Shown here piece by piece: positions 42,846-54,456 of a stretch of DNA of 64,000 nucleotides (position 1 is the first letter of the stretch; each line of letters starts with the position of its first letter). Origin of the DNA: Myxocyprinus asiaticus (Eukaryota > Chordata > Actinopteri > Cypriniformes > Catostomidae); NCBI RefSeq assembly GCF_019703515.2, contig NC_059358.1, positions 50,052,594 through 50,116,593 on the forward strand, written 5' to 3'. Made by a program: the position numbers and the translations under genes. The notes beneath the pieces were generated by a model. That model did not search any database and was not told the origin of the DNA. It saw only the letters and a list, made by a program, of their open reading frames with translations.

Positions 42846-44230
42846 TTTGAAGTCGATTCGGTCAAGCGCAGGTAGACCTGTTTGCTTCCCGGGAATCCTC
42901 CCACTGCCCGCTTTGGTACGCCCTGACCGAGGCACCCCTCGGTATAGACGTGCTGGCACACAGCTGGCCCCCGGGACTATGCAAATACGCGTTTCCCCCA
43001 GTGAGCCTACTTGCACAGCCCCTGTGCAAGGTCAGGGAGGACGAGGAGCAGGTCATCCTAGTAGCATCCTACTGGCCCAGACATGGTTCTCGGACCTCAT
43101 GCTCCTCGCGAAGCCCCCTCTGGCAAATTCCCCTGAGGAAGGACCTTCTTTCTTAGGGACGGGGCACCATCTGGCACCTGCGACCAGACCTCTGGAATCT
43201 CCACGTCTGGCCCTTGGATGGGACACAGAAGACCTAAGTGGCCTACTGCCTGCTGTGGTAGACACGATCACTCAGGCTCCCTCTATGAGGCACCTGTATG
43301 CCTTGAAGTGGCGTCTGTTCACTAAATGGTGTTCTTCCCGATGTGAAGACCCCCAGAGATACGCAGTTGGATCGGTGCTTTCCTTCCTGCAGGAGAGGCT
43401 GGAGGGGCGGCTGTCCCCCTCCACCTTGAAGGTGTATGTAGCTGCCATTTCGGCACATCACGATGCAGTAGATGGTAAGTATTTGGGGAAGCACGACTTG
43501 ATCATCAGGTTCCTGAGAGGCGCTAGGAGGTTGAATCCCTCCAGACCATGCCTCATCCCCTCGTGGGACCTCTCTGTAGTCCTTCGGGCTCTATGGGGAG
43601 CTCCCTTTGAGCCCCTAGAGTCAGTTGAACTTAAGGCACTCTCTTTGAAGACTGCCCTCCTGACTGCGCTCACTTCCATCAAGAGGGTAGGGGATCTGCA
43701 GGCGTTCTCTGTCAGCGAAACGTGCCTGGAGTTCGGTCCGGGCTACTCTCACGTGATCCTGAGACCCCAACCGGGCTATGTGCCCAAGGTTCCCACGACC
43801 CCATTTAGGGATCAGGTGGTGAACCTGCAAGCACTGCCCCAGGAGGAGGCAGACCCAGCCGTGGCATTGCTGTGTCCACTGCGTGCTTTACGCATCTATT
43901 TGGATCGCACGCAGAGCTTTAGAAGTTCCGAGCATCTCTTTGTCTGCTTTGGCGGACAGCAGAAATGGAGCGCTGTCTCCAAACAGAGGATCACCCATTG
44001 AGTCATTGACGCCATCGTGATGGCATATCACGCTCAGGACGTGCCGCCCTCTGTGGGGCTATGAGCCCACTCTACTAGGAATGTGGCGGCCTCCTGGGCC
44101 CTGATCAATGGCGCCTCTTTGCAGACATCTGCAGAGCAGCGGGCTGGGCAACACCCAACATCTTTGCGAGGTTCTACAATCTCCGAGTTGAGCTGGTCTC
44201 GTCCTGTGTATTGTCAGGTATGATCAGGTA
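42790..44230 (+). pseudogene. DIRS-c tyrosine recombinase, nearly complete
   Basis: 403 open codons to 44001. Residues about 1-150 overlap or precede the recombinase. The core-binding domain spans about 175-240 (MRHLYALKWRLFTKWC, LSPSTLKVYVAAISAHHD), and the catalytic domain starts near 260. Catalytic residues: Arg at 43684-43686 (TSIKRVGDLQ), then after a TGA at 44002 and another at 44062, His (44068-44070) and Arg (44077-44079) in HSTRNVAASWA; after a frame change the nucleophile Tyr is at 44175-44177 (ARFYNLRV). All four R-H-R-Y positions can be seen, with two stops and one frameshift. It would integrate the circular cDNA without target duplication. Confidence 0.85.
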
Positions 44231-44704
44231 AGTTCCGGGACAGCTGGCCGGGTGCCTTTAGAACGCATAGTGCCTTTCCCCTCCCCTGAGTTGAAGATGT
44301 GTGCTTTTGACTCCCAATCGTATTCACAAGTTGTGATCCCTAGATGACTTCCCTCCTTAGCCCTGCGGCAGATGAGTTTGCGGAGAAACTCGCTGCCAGC
44401 CCAGTACATGTGCTAACTAAGCCCTGTACTGGGGTAGGTGTTCCACATGCACTGGTTCCCCATAGGTGACCCCATGTGAAATATCTTCCGCTAAATCATT
44501 TCCCTGTCGGTAAACTGCGTCTTCTTTGGGCAGAGGTTCCTCTGGCCCGGTCACCGTGTTTGTAGAGCTTCTCCCCCTTTGGGTAGGACCTACCATGGGA
44601 CTTCTCCACATGGCATACTTCCGACAAGACTCGGTAAGACCATGAGACGTATTTCCCTCCGGGCGTGGTGTGGTCTCTGCGGTGTCTTCCCCTTGAGAGT
44701 GACA

Positions 44705-44724
44705 CCCCCCCCCCCCCCCCCCCC
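44705..44724. repeat. Poly-C tract in DIRS-c 3' region
   Basis: 20 consecutive C. Likely length-variable. The surrounding 44231-44990 is the element's 3' noncoding part, matching 23430-23760 of DIRS-b in reverse. Confidence 0.9.
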
Positions 44725-44989
44725 GATGTAGACACTTATGGCCCCCAGCCGGTAACAAAATTCCACTCTTTTTGGTGAGAAAAAAAAGAAGAAAAGAGGC
44801 CAAGACTGGGCTAGGCTGTCCCTATTTGTAGGGTAAGTCAACATGTTCCCAAAGGGCCGTTCGATGCTCATAAGAGCGTTAGGGGAGGTTACGTGGTGGC
44901 CTGATGCACTGGCTACGAGGCACACAGCGGTCTGCCTGTCTCGCACCGCCAGTCCACATAACACAGTTCAGCTTATTGTGGCATTTCAT

Positions 44990-45110
44990 ATAGGGACCCC
45001 TAGTGTCACTACATCGACACAACATCGAGTGAGTGACAGATAGGGAACGTCTTGGTTACTTTCATAACCTCCGTTCCCTGATGGAGGGAACAAGACGTTG
45101 TGTCCCTCTT
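44990..45110. other. DIRS-c internal complementary region
   Basis: GAGTGAGTGACAGATAGGGA then AC joined to GTCTTGGTTACTTTCATAAC: the first half is complementary to the element's left end, the second to its right end. This is the template thought to bring both ends together in circle formation. Confidence 0.85.
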
Positions 45111-45377
45111 GCCACAATACTGAACTACCCGCTGAAATGGGCGGGACCTTGTCTCGGCTCCTCAGCACAAAACCTGAATGAGTGGTTGCGAGCCAGCTCC
45201 TTTTATACCCATATGTCTGGGGGAGTGGCATGCAAATTCCACTCGCCAATTCCCATTGGCCTTTTTTCAAAATCAGAGGTGTTTGGGGCTCCCAAGAGTG
45301 ACCTCTAGAGTCACTACATCGACACAACGTCTCGTTCCCACCATCAGGGGGTGGAGGTTAAGAAAGTAACCAGGACA
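45085..45377. repeat. DIRS-c right terminal repeat
   Basis: Inverse of the left repeat, reversed TATA box at 45200-45207, ending GTTAAGAAAGTAACCAGGAC. Confidence 0.8.
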
Positions 45378-47170
45378 TTATATTGTCAGGCCAGTTCTCG
45401 CCTCTTCCTTTCCCTTTTACCTCGCATTACAGTGACGTAAAGTACAAAGAGACTGAACATGATTCACTGGAATCATGCTGACAGATGAGGTAGCATAATT
45501 AAAATTACACAGTTATGATTGTTTTACTACAAACTTTGAGACTGTATATTATATTTGACTCTCCAGTGCTGGAACAGGGCTAAAACAAAGTGTGGATATA
45601 GGTCTGACTATGCGAGACTGTAGTTTGAAGTAATCACTTTTCTTTGCATGATACATTGACTGCATTTATAGAATAGCCTATGTCGGCATTAGCTAGCTAA
45701 CAGCTTTATCAATAGCTGTTAGCTAAATTTGGTGGATGATGACACTAGCTGTTTATAAAGCAGACTGTACATTATAAATATGTTGACACAATTCAGTATT
45801 GATGTGATTCCATCACAACTGTCATTTTGATATATCGACGCGCTATTGTTTTATAATAATAGAATGTATATATTTTCTGTATAACCAAGTTACGTTACAC
45901 TAATGAATGGGTCTTTTTGCATTATCTTGCACACTGTCTAGCATTCATTTCATGTGTTATTGTAGTTTAGTTAAAATTACACAGATCAATCCTTATGGCA
46001 CTATATTTCACATGCTTTGCAGTTATGTAAACTTACCTGTCCAATAAGAAGAACGCCAATTCAGGGTCGGTTTTGATCCCCAAAACTGAACAAAGGTCCC
46101 TCCAGGAATCAAATGCCCTGCTGATGTTCACTCTAGTTTTCGTTCGACCCCGTCATTTTTTTTTTTGTGTGTGTTTTTTTTAGCTTTCTCTGAGTTTGTT
46201 TAGGAGTTGTGTTGTGCAGGGAGCCGGCCGTTTGCTGGATTCCATCTCTAAGATAATGTTATCTAGTGTTGCAGTTTGTTGTCGCTGCTGAATAGCAGAA
46301 GAGAAGCTATTACTGTCTGAGGCAAGGCTCTCGGGAGTGTGCATAAACATCACATCCTTTGGATTTTCCCGGCAAATGCGACCCACTCCCTTGCATGAAA
46401 ATCAGTCTACAGGCTATAATAGGTAACCTAGGAAGTCCGGGAAGAGCTCATTTTTTTAAGTTGCGTCACAAGCCGTTCACATGTTGGCTAAAAAAGGCAA
46501 ATAATACATGAATTATAAAGTATAAACATTTTTGTTTGCATGGAGCATCCAAATGAGCTGCTATATTTGCCAAAAAGTACAGTTCTATCAGGACCACTTC
46601 CGTCAAATGAATACTTTTACTGAATTATAGACAATTGAAGCAATCTGTCGGTGTTGGCAGTGTGGTTCTGTTGTGGGCAAACTCCATGCACATCCATGCA
46701 TGGACAGTGTGGGGAAAGCAGCGAATAAACCCCTAAAAGATTAAATGGACACTTGATTGAACATTCCATATAAAATGTTGGTAAATCATAAACAAGGTGC
46801 AATAACACATTGGAGATAGGAATACCAGACTGGTATTCAATTGCAGTCAAAGGGCACAGAACAAGACAGATGTTGAGAAAACTTAAGACAAAGAGCGTGT
46901 CTGAATGTATTATGTCGGTTGATGTCATGGATCAACTGAGCATCAGCATATTGCAAACTTGACTGGCGTGACCTGCCTGAACTAATGCTACTGTTGATTA
47001 TACAAGCAGAGCACACTGCTGGAATACTGATCTGATGGTGGGAACATGATTTTCAAAAACTCAATTAGTAGAGGGGAAATGTAAATTTGTCGAAAGCTCC
47101 CATTGGGGAATGTGCAGTTGGGGGCTGCTCACTCCCCTCTATTTAAAGAACAGGTGAAGTGTGACGGAAG
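45378..47170. other. Unassigned DNA
   Basis: No full gene. One exon-like segment on the minus strand (46037-46386) is listed separately. TAGCTAGCTAACAGC and its inverse near 45690-45725 form a small hairpin. Confidence 0.5.
46037..46386 (-). other. Exon-like segment with consensus splice donor
   Basis: On the minus strand, 38 codons (about 46152-46037) read KTRVNISRAFDSWRDLCS and then LGIKTDPELAFFLLD. They end exactly at ACAG|GTAAGT, a perfect donor (GTAAGT at 46036-46031). The pattern N-I-x-x-AF-x-x-W-R-x-L ... D-x-ELA-x-FLLD recurs, as far as I recall, in uncharacterised fish proteins linked to transposon-derived genes. A second open stretch upstream (46386-46180, 68 codons) is in another frame. 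No acceptor or start was established; it could be a domesticated or dead transposon exon. Confidence 0.35.
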
Positions 47171-48600
47171 GCTCTTTTTTGTTGTTGTTATAAACAGTTT
47201 TTATTGATTCCAGTCACAGATTAAATAAACGACAGAAAATACGGAATGAAATTATATGAATTTAAACCCCCCCGCCCACCCACCCAACACAAACACGCAT
47301 CTCAGTGGTCTGATAATAAATTAATAATGACACATAAATAAATAATAAATCAACAGCAAGTATTTAGAAACAAAATAACAAAAATAAATAAGAATGCACA
47401 CACACATTTAACATTGACTAGCTCCCTCTACTGTCTCCCCCCGAGAGCCCTCCAAAAAATCCAAATAACTGCCCCATTTTTTATTAAATGCCCCACTTTT
47501 CATTAAATAAACCCATGTTTCCCAGCCTTCTATATATCATCTCCTCAAATGCCGCCACCCTGCCCAATTCCGCGCATCACTCCCGAAACGAGGGCATTCC
47601 AGATGACTGCCATCCCCTAAGGATGAACTGTCTTCCAATCATGACACCAGCCAGAACCCAATTCTTTATGAACCCATCCCCTATATTAATAACCATCCCA
47701 TCGCCTAGAATACAGAGCCTGGGGCAAAAGGAAATTTGAATACCAAATACATCACACATAAAATTCTGAACCCTCAATCAAAATTCTTGGATCTTAACAC
47801 ACCACCAAAAAACATGGGTTGTGTCTCCGTCTTCTGATTGGCATCATCAGCAGGTGGGTGTGTCTTTAAGACCAAGTCTATACAATCTAGAGGGGGTCCA
47901 ATAAAATCAATGTAAAATCTTAAATTGCATCAGATGTACCCTTGCATCTCTAGATGTAGACTTGACATTTTTTAGAATCCTAGCCCACACTCCCTCCTCC
48001 CATAATCTCATGAGAGAAGTTGAAGCTCCGTCCCCAGACACTGAATTAGCAGGGAGTAATACACTGATGCCTCATGACCTTTTCCAAAGGCAGTAATCAC
48101 CACTTCCAGAGTATCTACGCTTTAGGGGGATGTATGCTACCCCCAAAATAGTGCAGAGCAGGTGGTGCAGCTGTAAATACCTAAAGAACTGAGATCTGGG
48201 AATCCTAAAATGTTGAACCATATTTTCAAAACATCTCAACACTCCACTTTCATATAGGTCACCGAGCATATTAACCTCTCTCACAATCCACTCTGACCAG
48301 CAGAAAGGGTACTTATTAAAAAATAATTTTGGGTTCATCCATATGCTCGAGGCAACATTTAAATAAATGTCCGAATTAAACACTCTGGACACTTTTGTCC
48401 ATACCGCATGCAAATGTGAGATAACGGTGTGATTTAACTTCTCCGGTTAGTTTAATAGAAAGGCTTTGCAATCGCAAAATAGGGGCAAGAACTTCCTGTT
48501 CAATACAAAACCAGGGAGGGGCTCTCTCAGGTGGAAGCGACCAATGAGCCAAATGTCTGAGACCTAATGCTTAATAATAAAACAAAATCTTGGGTAGGCC
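47171..48600 (-). pseudogene. L1-c ORF2 C-terminus and 3' UTR
   Basis: From the right: a frame at 48413-48072 (SEWIVREVNMLGD-type text), a degenerate Cys/His region near 47870-47820, and QNFMCDVFGIQISFCPRLCI (47770-47710) matching VHSVVCDVLGTRILFCPRLR of L1-b. Then about 300 bp of 3' UTR ending in the A-rich tail. Frameshifted. Confidence 0.7.
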
Positions 48601-50064
48601 TAGCTCACCTTTGTCAATTGGTCTATGTAACTTATTGAAATGTAATCTGGGATGCTTACCATTCCAAATGAAGGACTTCGCTATAAGAGAGGGGGACATC
48701 AACAGGGAGAGACTGTAGCGGGTAGTTGAATTTTGGAATACAATTAATTTTAATAACATTAACCTTCCCCATCATCGATAAATGTAATGAAGCCCACCTG
48801 CCCACATCGCTCGAAAACCTTTTTATTAAAGGGTCATAATTAACTCTTACTAAATCACACAAATTTGCTGGGAATAAAATGGCCAAATACTTAATGCCCT
48901 GTCTGGGCCACTGGAAGGCGCCTGGCTGAAAAGCCGTTACTGGGAAGTACGCTGTCAGAGCCAAAGCTTCAGATTTAGACCAACTGACTCTGTATCCTGA
49001 GAACTTAGAAAAGGAATTAATAATTTTGTGGAGGCAAAACATAGATCTAGTAGGGTCGGAGACAAATAATAAAATATCATCTGCGTAAAGCAAAAGCTTA
49101 TACGTCCCGCCACCACCATTGGAAAATCATCCTCCTTTCTTATTGCAGTTGCTAATGGTTCCAGGGCAAGACAGAACAATAATGGGGAAAGAGGGCAACC
49201 CTGCCGGGTGACCCTGTCCAGAGTAAAATAATCTGAAATTAATCCATTTGTTTATACCGCCGCTACCGGGTGTCTATAAAGTAACTTAATCCATCCAATA
49301 AAAGTATTCCCGAACACGTATATTTCCAAAATCTTAAAAAGTCCCATTCTACCATATCAAATGCCTTTTCGGCATCAAGTGAGATGGCAGCGACCGGAGT
49401 CTGATCATTCGCCACTGACTACATGATATTGATGAGACGCCTGATGTTACCAGAAGAGCTGCAGCCCCAAATAAACCCCACCTGATCTATATGTATAAGA
49501 GATGTCATAACTTTACTTAATCGGTTAGCCAAAATTTTCGACAATATTTTTATTTCTAGCTGGATCAGGGAAATTGGATGGTAACTCTTACACTCGCTTG
49601 GATCTTTGTCCTTTTTAAGAATCAGACTGATCCAGGCATGTGTCATGGTTAGCGGAAGCTTTCCATTCTTTAATGATATAAACGTGTAACAAAAGTGGAG
49701 CCAGTTCTGTAGCACAAGATATAAAAAATTCAGAGGCAAAGCCAGCTGGCCCCAGAGCCTTGTCTGTAGGCAAGGCCTTAATTAACTTGCCAAGCTCCTC
49801 CAAGGTTATCTCAGAATAAAGATAATTTTTTTGCTCTGTCATAAGTTTAGGGAGATCTAATTGTTCTACAAAGTTTCTAATATCTTCATCAGTAGACAAA
49901 GACATGGAACTATAGAGATCAAGATAGAATTCTTTAAAAGCATTATTAATATCAATGGCCAAGGTAAATATTTCACCACCAGCAGATTTCACTGAGGGAA
50001 TGGTAGAAAAAGACTCTCTCTGCATTATATATCTAGCCAAAAGCTTCCCTGCCTTGTCCCCCAA
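48601..50064 (-). pseudogene. L1-c reverse transcriptase
   Basis: Reads TLEELGKLIKALPTDKALGP (about 49830-49770), ISLILKKDKDPSECKSYHPI (about 49632-49575), KILANRLSKV and IDQVGFIWG (about 49530-49470), [14 protein letters not shown] (49093-49050; catalytic YADD intact), and [18 protein letters not shown] (about 48990). Frame changes at about 49620, 49400 and 49180. The SLIQLEIKILSK segment replaces the usual SLLNVDYKILSK. Inactive. Confidence 0.85.
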
Positions 50065-50089
50065 CTATAGAATTATATCTGTATTTTAA

Positions 50090-50895
50090 TCGGATCAATT
50101 CTCTGAGGCCATCAGACGACATTCACTGCTTCTGCTCTTCCTCGACATCTTTAATATTCCCTTCCAGTTACACGAGTTCTCGTGCTTTTAATTTTTTGGT
50201 GTACTGTATGATCCGACCCCTAAGAACTGCCTTAAGTGCCTCCCAAGCCACGCCCACAGAGGATACTGAGGACCAGTTGGTTTCCATATAAACATTAATT
50301 TCAGCCTTTAACATTTGTTTGAATTCAGGATTTTGCAAAAGGGATCCATTAAAGCACAATCTGATTTCTTTTTATCTGTATGTGGCAACACCTCTAAACT
50401 CACCAGGGCGTGATCTGAGACTAAGATGTTTCCAATTGAGCAATCAACAACAGATGAAATGAGGGACTTAGATATAAAAAAAAAAAAATCTATTCTAGAA
50501 TAAATCTTATGGACTGATTAAAAAAATGTATAGTCCCTACCAGATGGGTTCAAAAGTCTCCAAATATCTGTAAGACCAAGATTTTTACACATCCTGTGAA
50601 GCGTCAGTGTTGCTTTAGGGGGCTTACACACTTTTGCTTCACTATGATCAAGGACTGAGTCCATCAAAAGATTAGAGTCTCCTCCCAATATTATACCATG
50701 AGGGGTGCCAGCAGCTTGCAACATCCCTTCAAGATCTATAAAAAAGCCCTGATCATCAGTGTTAGGTGCTTAAGTATTAGCCAAAATCAACCTTTGCTCC
50801 TGAATTTCTGCTAAAACTATAATGACTCTTCCTCCATTCACATTCCATGTGGAGAGAGACAATCCACTCATATTAACATTTGACATTTTGACATA
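50090..50895 (-). pseudogene. L1-c endonuclease and linker
   Basis: ORF2 begins near 50890 (SNVNMSGLS on the minus strand, as in L1-d). The endonuclease has IILGGDSNLLMDS at about 50690-50650, where GGDFN has become GGDSN, and GRDYTFF near 50540-50520. The linker ORF 50359-50168 contains VAWEALKAVLRGRIIQYTKK. An A-run of 12 (about 50479-50490) and a stop break the domain. The first quarter of the domain is poorly readable. Confidence 0.75.
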
Positions 50896-50949
50896 TTAGA
50901 AAAAATAGATTTGTTTCAAAAATAAAATTATAAAGACCACCTTCCAACA

Positions 50950-51880
50950 TTAGTGCAACAATCAAACCCCGAACTTACCCCCCGAACCAAACAAACAGAA
51001 AAAAGAAAAATATGCGCATTAACCCCGTGCACGACAGCGCCAACCGGCGTCCATCCCTTTAAACTCAAACAGTCCATGTACACCTACGAGAGTCCCCGCG
51101 ACAACTTTGCCATCAGATTGCTCAAGTTCAGTGCTTCTATTCAAATTTTGCGAGACAGAATTACACAACAGAAAATAACCTATAAAACAAACTCCAGCCA
51201 ATAGGCGGGATAAACACAAAGAACGTGTAGATTCATCTACATAACTGTTCCGAAGGTTTGTTCCTCCACAAAACAAACTCCAGCCGCTAGGCGGAACCAA
51301 CACAAAAAGAAACAAAGAAGGCCCTCAGTTTCCTCAGACAGTCAAGTGAATATTCAGTGAGCCAGGCCCATTCAGCTGTTATATGAGTGCAACAAATGCC
51401 CTAATCACTCCAATGTCTTGCAAGAAACACTCCACAGAACAAACTCCAACCAACAGAAGGCACAAGCACAAAGAATGTGCAAACTCATCCACAAACTGTC
51501 CCGAAGGAGTGACACCACACAAAACAAACTCCAGCCACCAGGCGGAACCAGCACAAAAAGAAACAAAGAAGGCCCTCAGTTTCCTCGGTCAGTCAAGTGA
51601 ATGTTCAGTGAGTCAGGCCCACTCGGCTGCATAGAGAGTATCACACAATGACTTACTCATTCCATTGACTTTATGAAGGACATCACTTGCTGTGGGCATG
51701 TAAATATTTTGTGGCCATCCTTAGTATCTATTCTCAATTTGGTCAGGAATATCAGTGCAAAAGCGACCTTCCATTGATGTAAGAGTTTCTTGCATTCCTT
51801 GAATCAATCACGTTTCTCTCTTGTCGAATTCGCAAAGTCTGGGAACAAGAAAATGTTGTGGTTCTTCCAAAAAAGCCTTC
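50950..51880 (-). repeat. L1-c inter-ORF region with a duplicated ~250-bp block
   Basis: The motif ACAAACTCCAGCC(A/G)...AGGCGGAACCA occurs four times (near 51185, 51272, 51438, 51523), spaced about 86, 166 and 85 bp. So a composite unit of about 250 bp is present twice. CAAAGAAGGCCCTCAGTTTC occurs in both units. The homologous region of L1-d is 62700-63150. Confidence 0.75.
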
Positions 51881-52461
51881 CTTTATTCCTCACTTCATGT
51901 AACAAGAGATCCTCATCGGAAATGTCACGGACATTTGGCCAGAATTGATCAGGGCCTGTCTCCCTCTGCGGATCTCAGAGCCGGAACCCTTTGATCTTGC
52001 TCGACCTCCACCTTATAGCATGCCATGTCGAGCAGACTCAGGAAGAGCCCATCTAGGAATTTCACCATATCTCTGCCTTCTTCGTCTTCAGGAATTCCAA
52101 CAATTCGGACGTTGTTTCACTGGCCACGATTCTCAAAGTCCTCCAACTTTTTCCAGACACGCTCCAAGTCTGTTTTGGTCACCAGCAGACCAGCAGCTAA
52201 TTCTCTCTCCGATGACCTCAGATAATTGATCCACCTTCCAATAGCTGACACTCCTGCAACCATCTCAGTGAACCTCGTCTCCATGGCAGTGATCGATCGA
52301 TGTATTACAGCAAGCTCCTCCTAGTCAGCAACAACCTTCGTCAGAATTGCCATCATGTTCAACAGTTGATGCTCAATCTCTTTCACTGTATTGGTCCCAG
52401 AGTCCCGGGCTTCTGGCCTGTTGCTCAGGGGCTTCAGCTTGAGCATGTAAATGTCTTTTAA
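51881..52461 (-). pseudogene. L1-c ORF1 (RNA-binding protein), main part
   Basis: Minus-strand counterpart of the L1-d ORF1. The frames are broken but reveal, from right to left, AQAEAPEQQ near the insertion point, then the coiled-coil and RRM region (FPMRISVTFP / VPDSAQ-type pieces down to about 51890). The first 16 codons lie across the piggyBac element at 61344-61380 (MSNNSKSWRSRD). ORF1 protein coats L1 RNA. The piggyBac TTAA lies within the ATT AAA codons. Confidence 0.65.
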
Positions 52462-53031
52462 CCCTCTGGGGTCGACGGACATGCTGGCGCATCCTGCTGG
52501 ATGTTTTCCTCATAACAGCAGAAACTCCATCATTTTTGGGCATACAGATAAGTGTAAGACATCATTAGAAACTATAAAGGGTCTACTTTTATTTGTGTAC
52601 ACTCACAATAACAACAAAATCTTGTGCTTTTGTAAAATAAAGAAAATAAACAGGGTGCGCTTTCAGCTGTCTCTGTCTCCACGAGCATCTTTCTGAAACA
52701 CGTCACAAAAATGAACTGAAACTCCGCGAATACTTATCAGACAAACATGAAACATACTGTATGTCTAAAGAAAGCTTAAAATGTCTACTTTTAAATAATT
52801 CAAATTTAAAACAAATATTCTCCTGCAATGTAATCTGTATAAAACAAAGCGATGTAAAGTTTGTCCTGGCCCATTTAATTATCTCTAATGTGATCCCACG
52901 CACCAGCAGAGCACGCTATTCATACGGTAATGTGCTGAGGCGGTCTATGCAAATGGTAAACACCCCCAACAATGCCTTAAAAAGCATCAAGTTCATCATC
53001 AGATTCATTCACTTTCCTGTGCGTTTGGAAG

Positions 53032-53183
53032 ATGGCACACTACAGAGGTGAGGAAGCTCTTCAGATGGTCCTGGATAGTGAGGAAGAGTTCACATTTTCC
53101 TCAGAAGAAGAGCAGGACTCCGACGATGAACATTTACATTTTGAAGAGTGAGTTGATCCAGCCGAGAATACAATTTCTAATGA
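53032..53183 (+). pseudogene. piggyBac exon 1 remnant
   Basis: ATG at 53032 opens 39 codons (GEEALQMVLDSEEEFTFSSE, then EEQDSDDEH), strongly acidic like piggyBac transposase N-termini. A TGA follows at 53149, but the frame continues (VDPAENTISNE) to a splice donor GA|GTAAGT (GT at 53184). Splicing to 58713 keeps the frame. The TGA probably arose by mutation. No promoter was identified in the 570 bp upstream to the TIR. Confidence 0.65.
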
Positions 53184-53367
53184 GTAAGTCTTTACTTACA
53201 TTAGTTGACATGCTATTTTATATAAATTGTACATATTTTACTAGTTGGACTATTTCCAGACTTGCCAGCCAGTATTCAGAGTAATAGGCAAGTTTTAGGT
53301 ACATTTAAATGTTGTTTCGGCTAAAGCAGGTATTTAAATTGTATGCTGTATGATATAAATATGATAT

Positions 53368-53759
53368 TGTAACACTTCTCAATGAAAGAAGGAAGTGAGA
53401 AGCAGATTTCCTGGTTCAGGTAAGCGTTTTATTCTCCTCACTGCAGCAGATACACTCTTTCAGGGTTTTCACACTGTTCAATAATTCACTCTCAAAACAA
53501 ACAAACTTCTTCACAATAATAAACTCTCAGCTTCACAATAATAAACTCTTGGCTTCACAATAGGATCTCTGGTACCTAGTCTCTCTCTTGTCTACTTAGT
53601 CTCTCTCTCGTCTACTTGCGGTGTGGCTCTGTTTATGCTGCTCTTCCTGTGCTCACTGAAATTAGAGACAGGTGTTTGACATAATTTAGCTCAGGTGTAA
53701 GTGCCCTTACCGCTTTCTCTCTCTCCGGAGAGATGCTTGACCACGCCCCCGCTGCCACA
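53368..53759 (-). repeat. Gmr1-type element 3' LTR (392 bp)
   Basis: Plus-strand reading TGTAACAC ... GCTGCCACA. Contains an 18-20-bp duplication (TCTCTCTCTTGTCTACTTAG) absent from the other LTR. By eye about 15 other differences from 58017-58390. Confidence 0.9.
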
Positions 53760-54380
53760 TATTCCCACCGCCCGACTCAGGCCGGGGCGGCATCCGGCCT
53801 GCCTACCACTCCCCCCATTCCTGGAAAGGAAGTCGGCGACAGCCATCTGCGCTCCCGGTCTGTGGACCACCTTGAACTTAAACGGCTGAAGAGCCAGATA
53901 CCAACGGGTGATCTGGGCATTGGTATCTTTCATGCGGTGGAGCCACTGGAGTGGGGCATGATTGGAACAAGGGGTGAATGCCCGCCCCAACAGGTAGTAT
54001 CGGAGAGTGAGGACCGCCCACTTGATGGCGAGACAATCCTTTTCCACGGTGCTGTACTTAGTTTCCATAAACAAGAGCTTACGGCTAATGTACAGCACCG
54101 AGTGCTCCTCCCCTTCCGCCACCTGCGAGAGTACGGCCCCCAACCCCCTGTCTGAAGCATCTGTCTGTAAAACAAAAGGGAGAGAGAAGTCAGGTGAATG
54201 TAAAAGCGGCCCCCCGCAAAGTGCAGCTTTAACTTGCGTGAACGCCCGCTGACACTGCTCCATCCACTGGACCAGGTCAGGAGCTCCCTTTTTAGTGAGA
54301 TCAGTCAGTGGGCTGGTGACGTCCGAATAATTAGGCACGAACCTTCTATAATAGCCAGCCAGCCCCAAGAACTGTCTCAC
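53760..54380 (-). pseudogene. Gmr1-type RNase H
   Basis: Frame opens RQFLGLAGYYRRFVPNYS (RT connection), then RNase H: VLQTDASDRGLGAVLSQ, HSVLYISRKLLFMETKYST, VEKDCLAIKWAVLTLRYYLL and APLQWLHRM. Catalytic-type acidic residues are in place (D in TDAS, E in VEKD, D in the VADFLSR end). 229 codons run into the LTR. A small deletion and a frame shift at about 54390-54457 separate it from RT. Being the last domain before the 3' LTR, it confirms that integrase is not downstream. Confidence 0.9.
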
Positions 54381-54456
54381 CCCCTTTTTGGTCTTGGGCC
54401 TCAGGGCCCAAGTGGAACCCCAGATACCGTACCTTCACCCGCCCAATCGCGCACTT

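Larger units (their letters stand above)
41171..45377 (+). mobile_element. DIRS1-like element, copy c (DIRS-c), with recombinase
   Basis: Left terminal repeat, gag N-terminus, a misplaced terminal-repeat fragment, RNase H, tyrosine recombinase, 3' noncoding part, internal complementary region and right terminal repeat. RT is deleted. It is inserted in a dispersed repeat (left flank AAGGTGCAGTATGTAAGATT). It is the only copy here with the recombinase and with both ends plus the bridge. Confidence 0.85.

Noticed and set aside
41556..44230. A novel defence or recombination system (zinc protein, RNase H, tyrosine recombinase)
   Set aside because: The set is explained by a DIRS retrotransposon with inverted termini and an internal complementary region.
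44417..44964. Minus-strand frames across DIRS-c 3' region, with a glycine run
   Set aside because: They read the poly-C tract in reverse and overlap noncoding DIRS sequence; no domain.
46617..46928. 103-codon minus-strand frame as a membrane-like protein
   Set aside because: No recognisable family, no splice or promoter context. Length is within what random AT-rich DNA yields.
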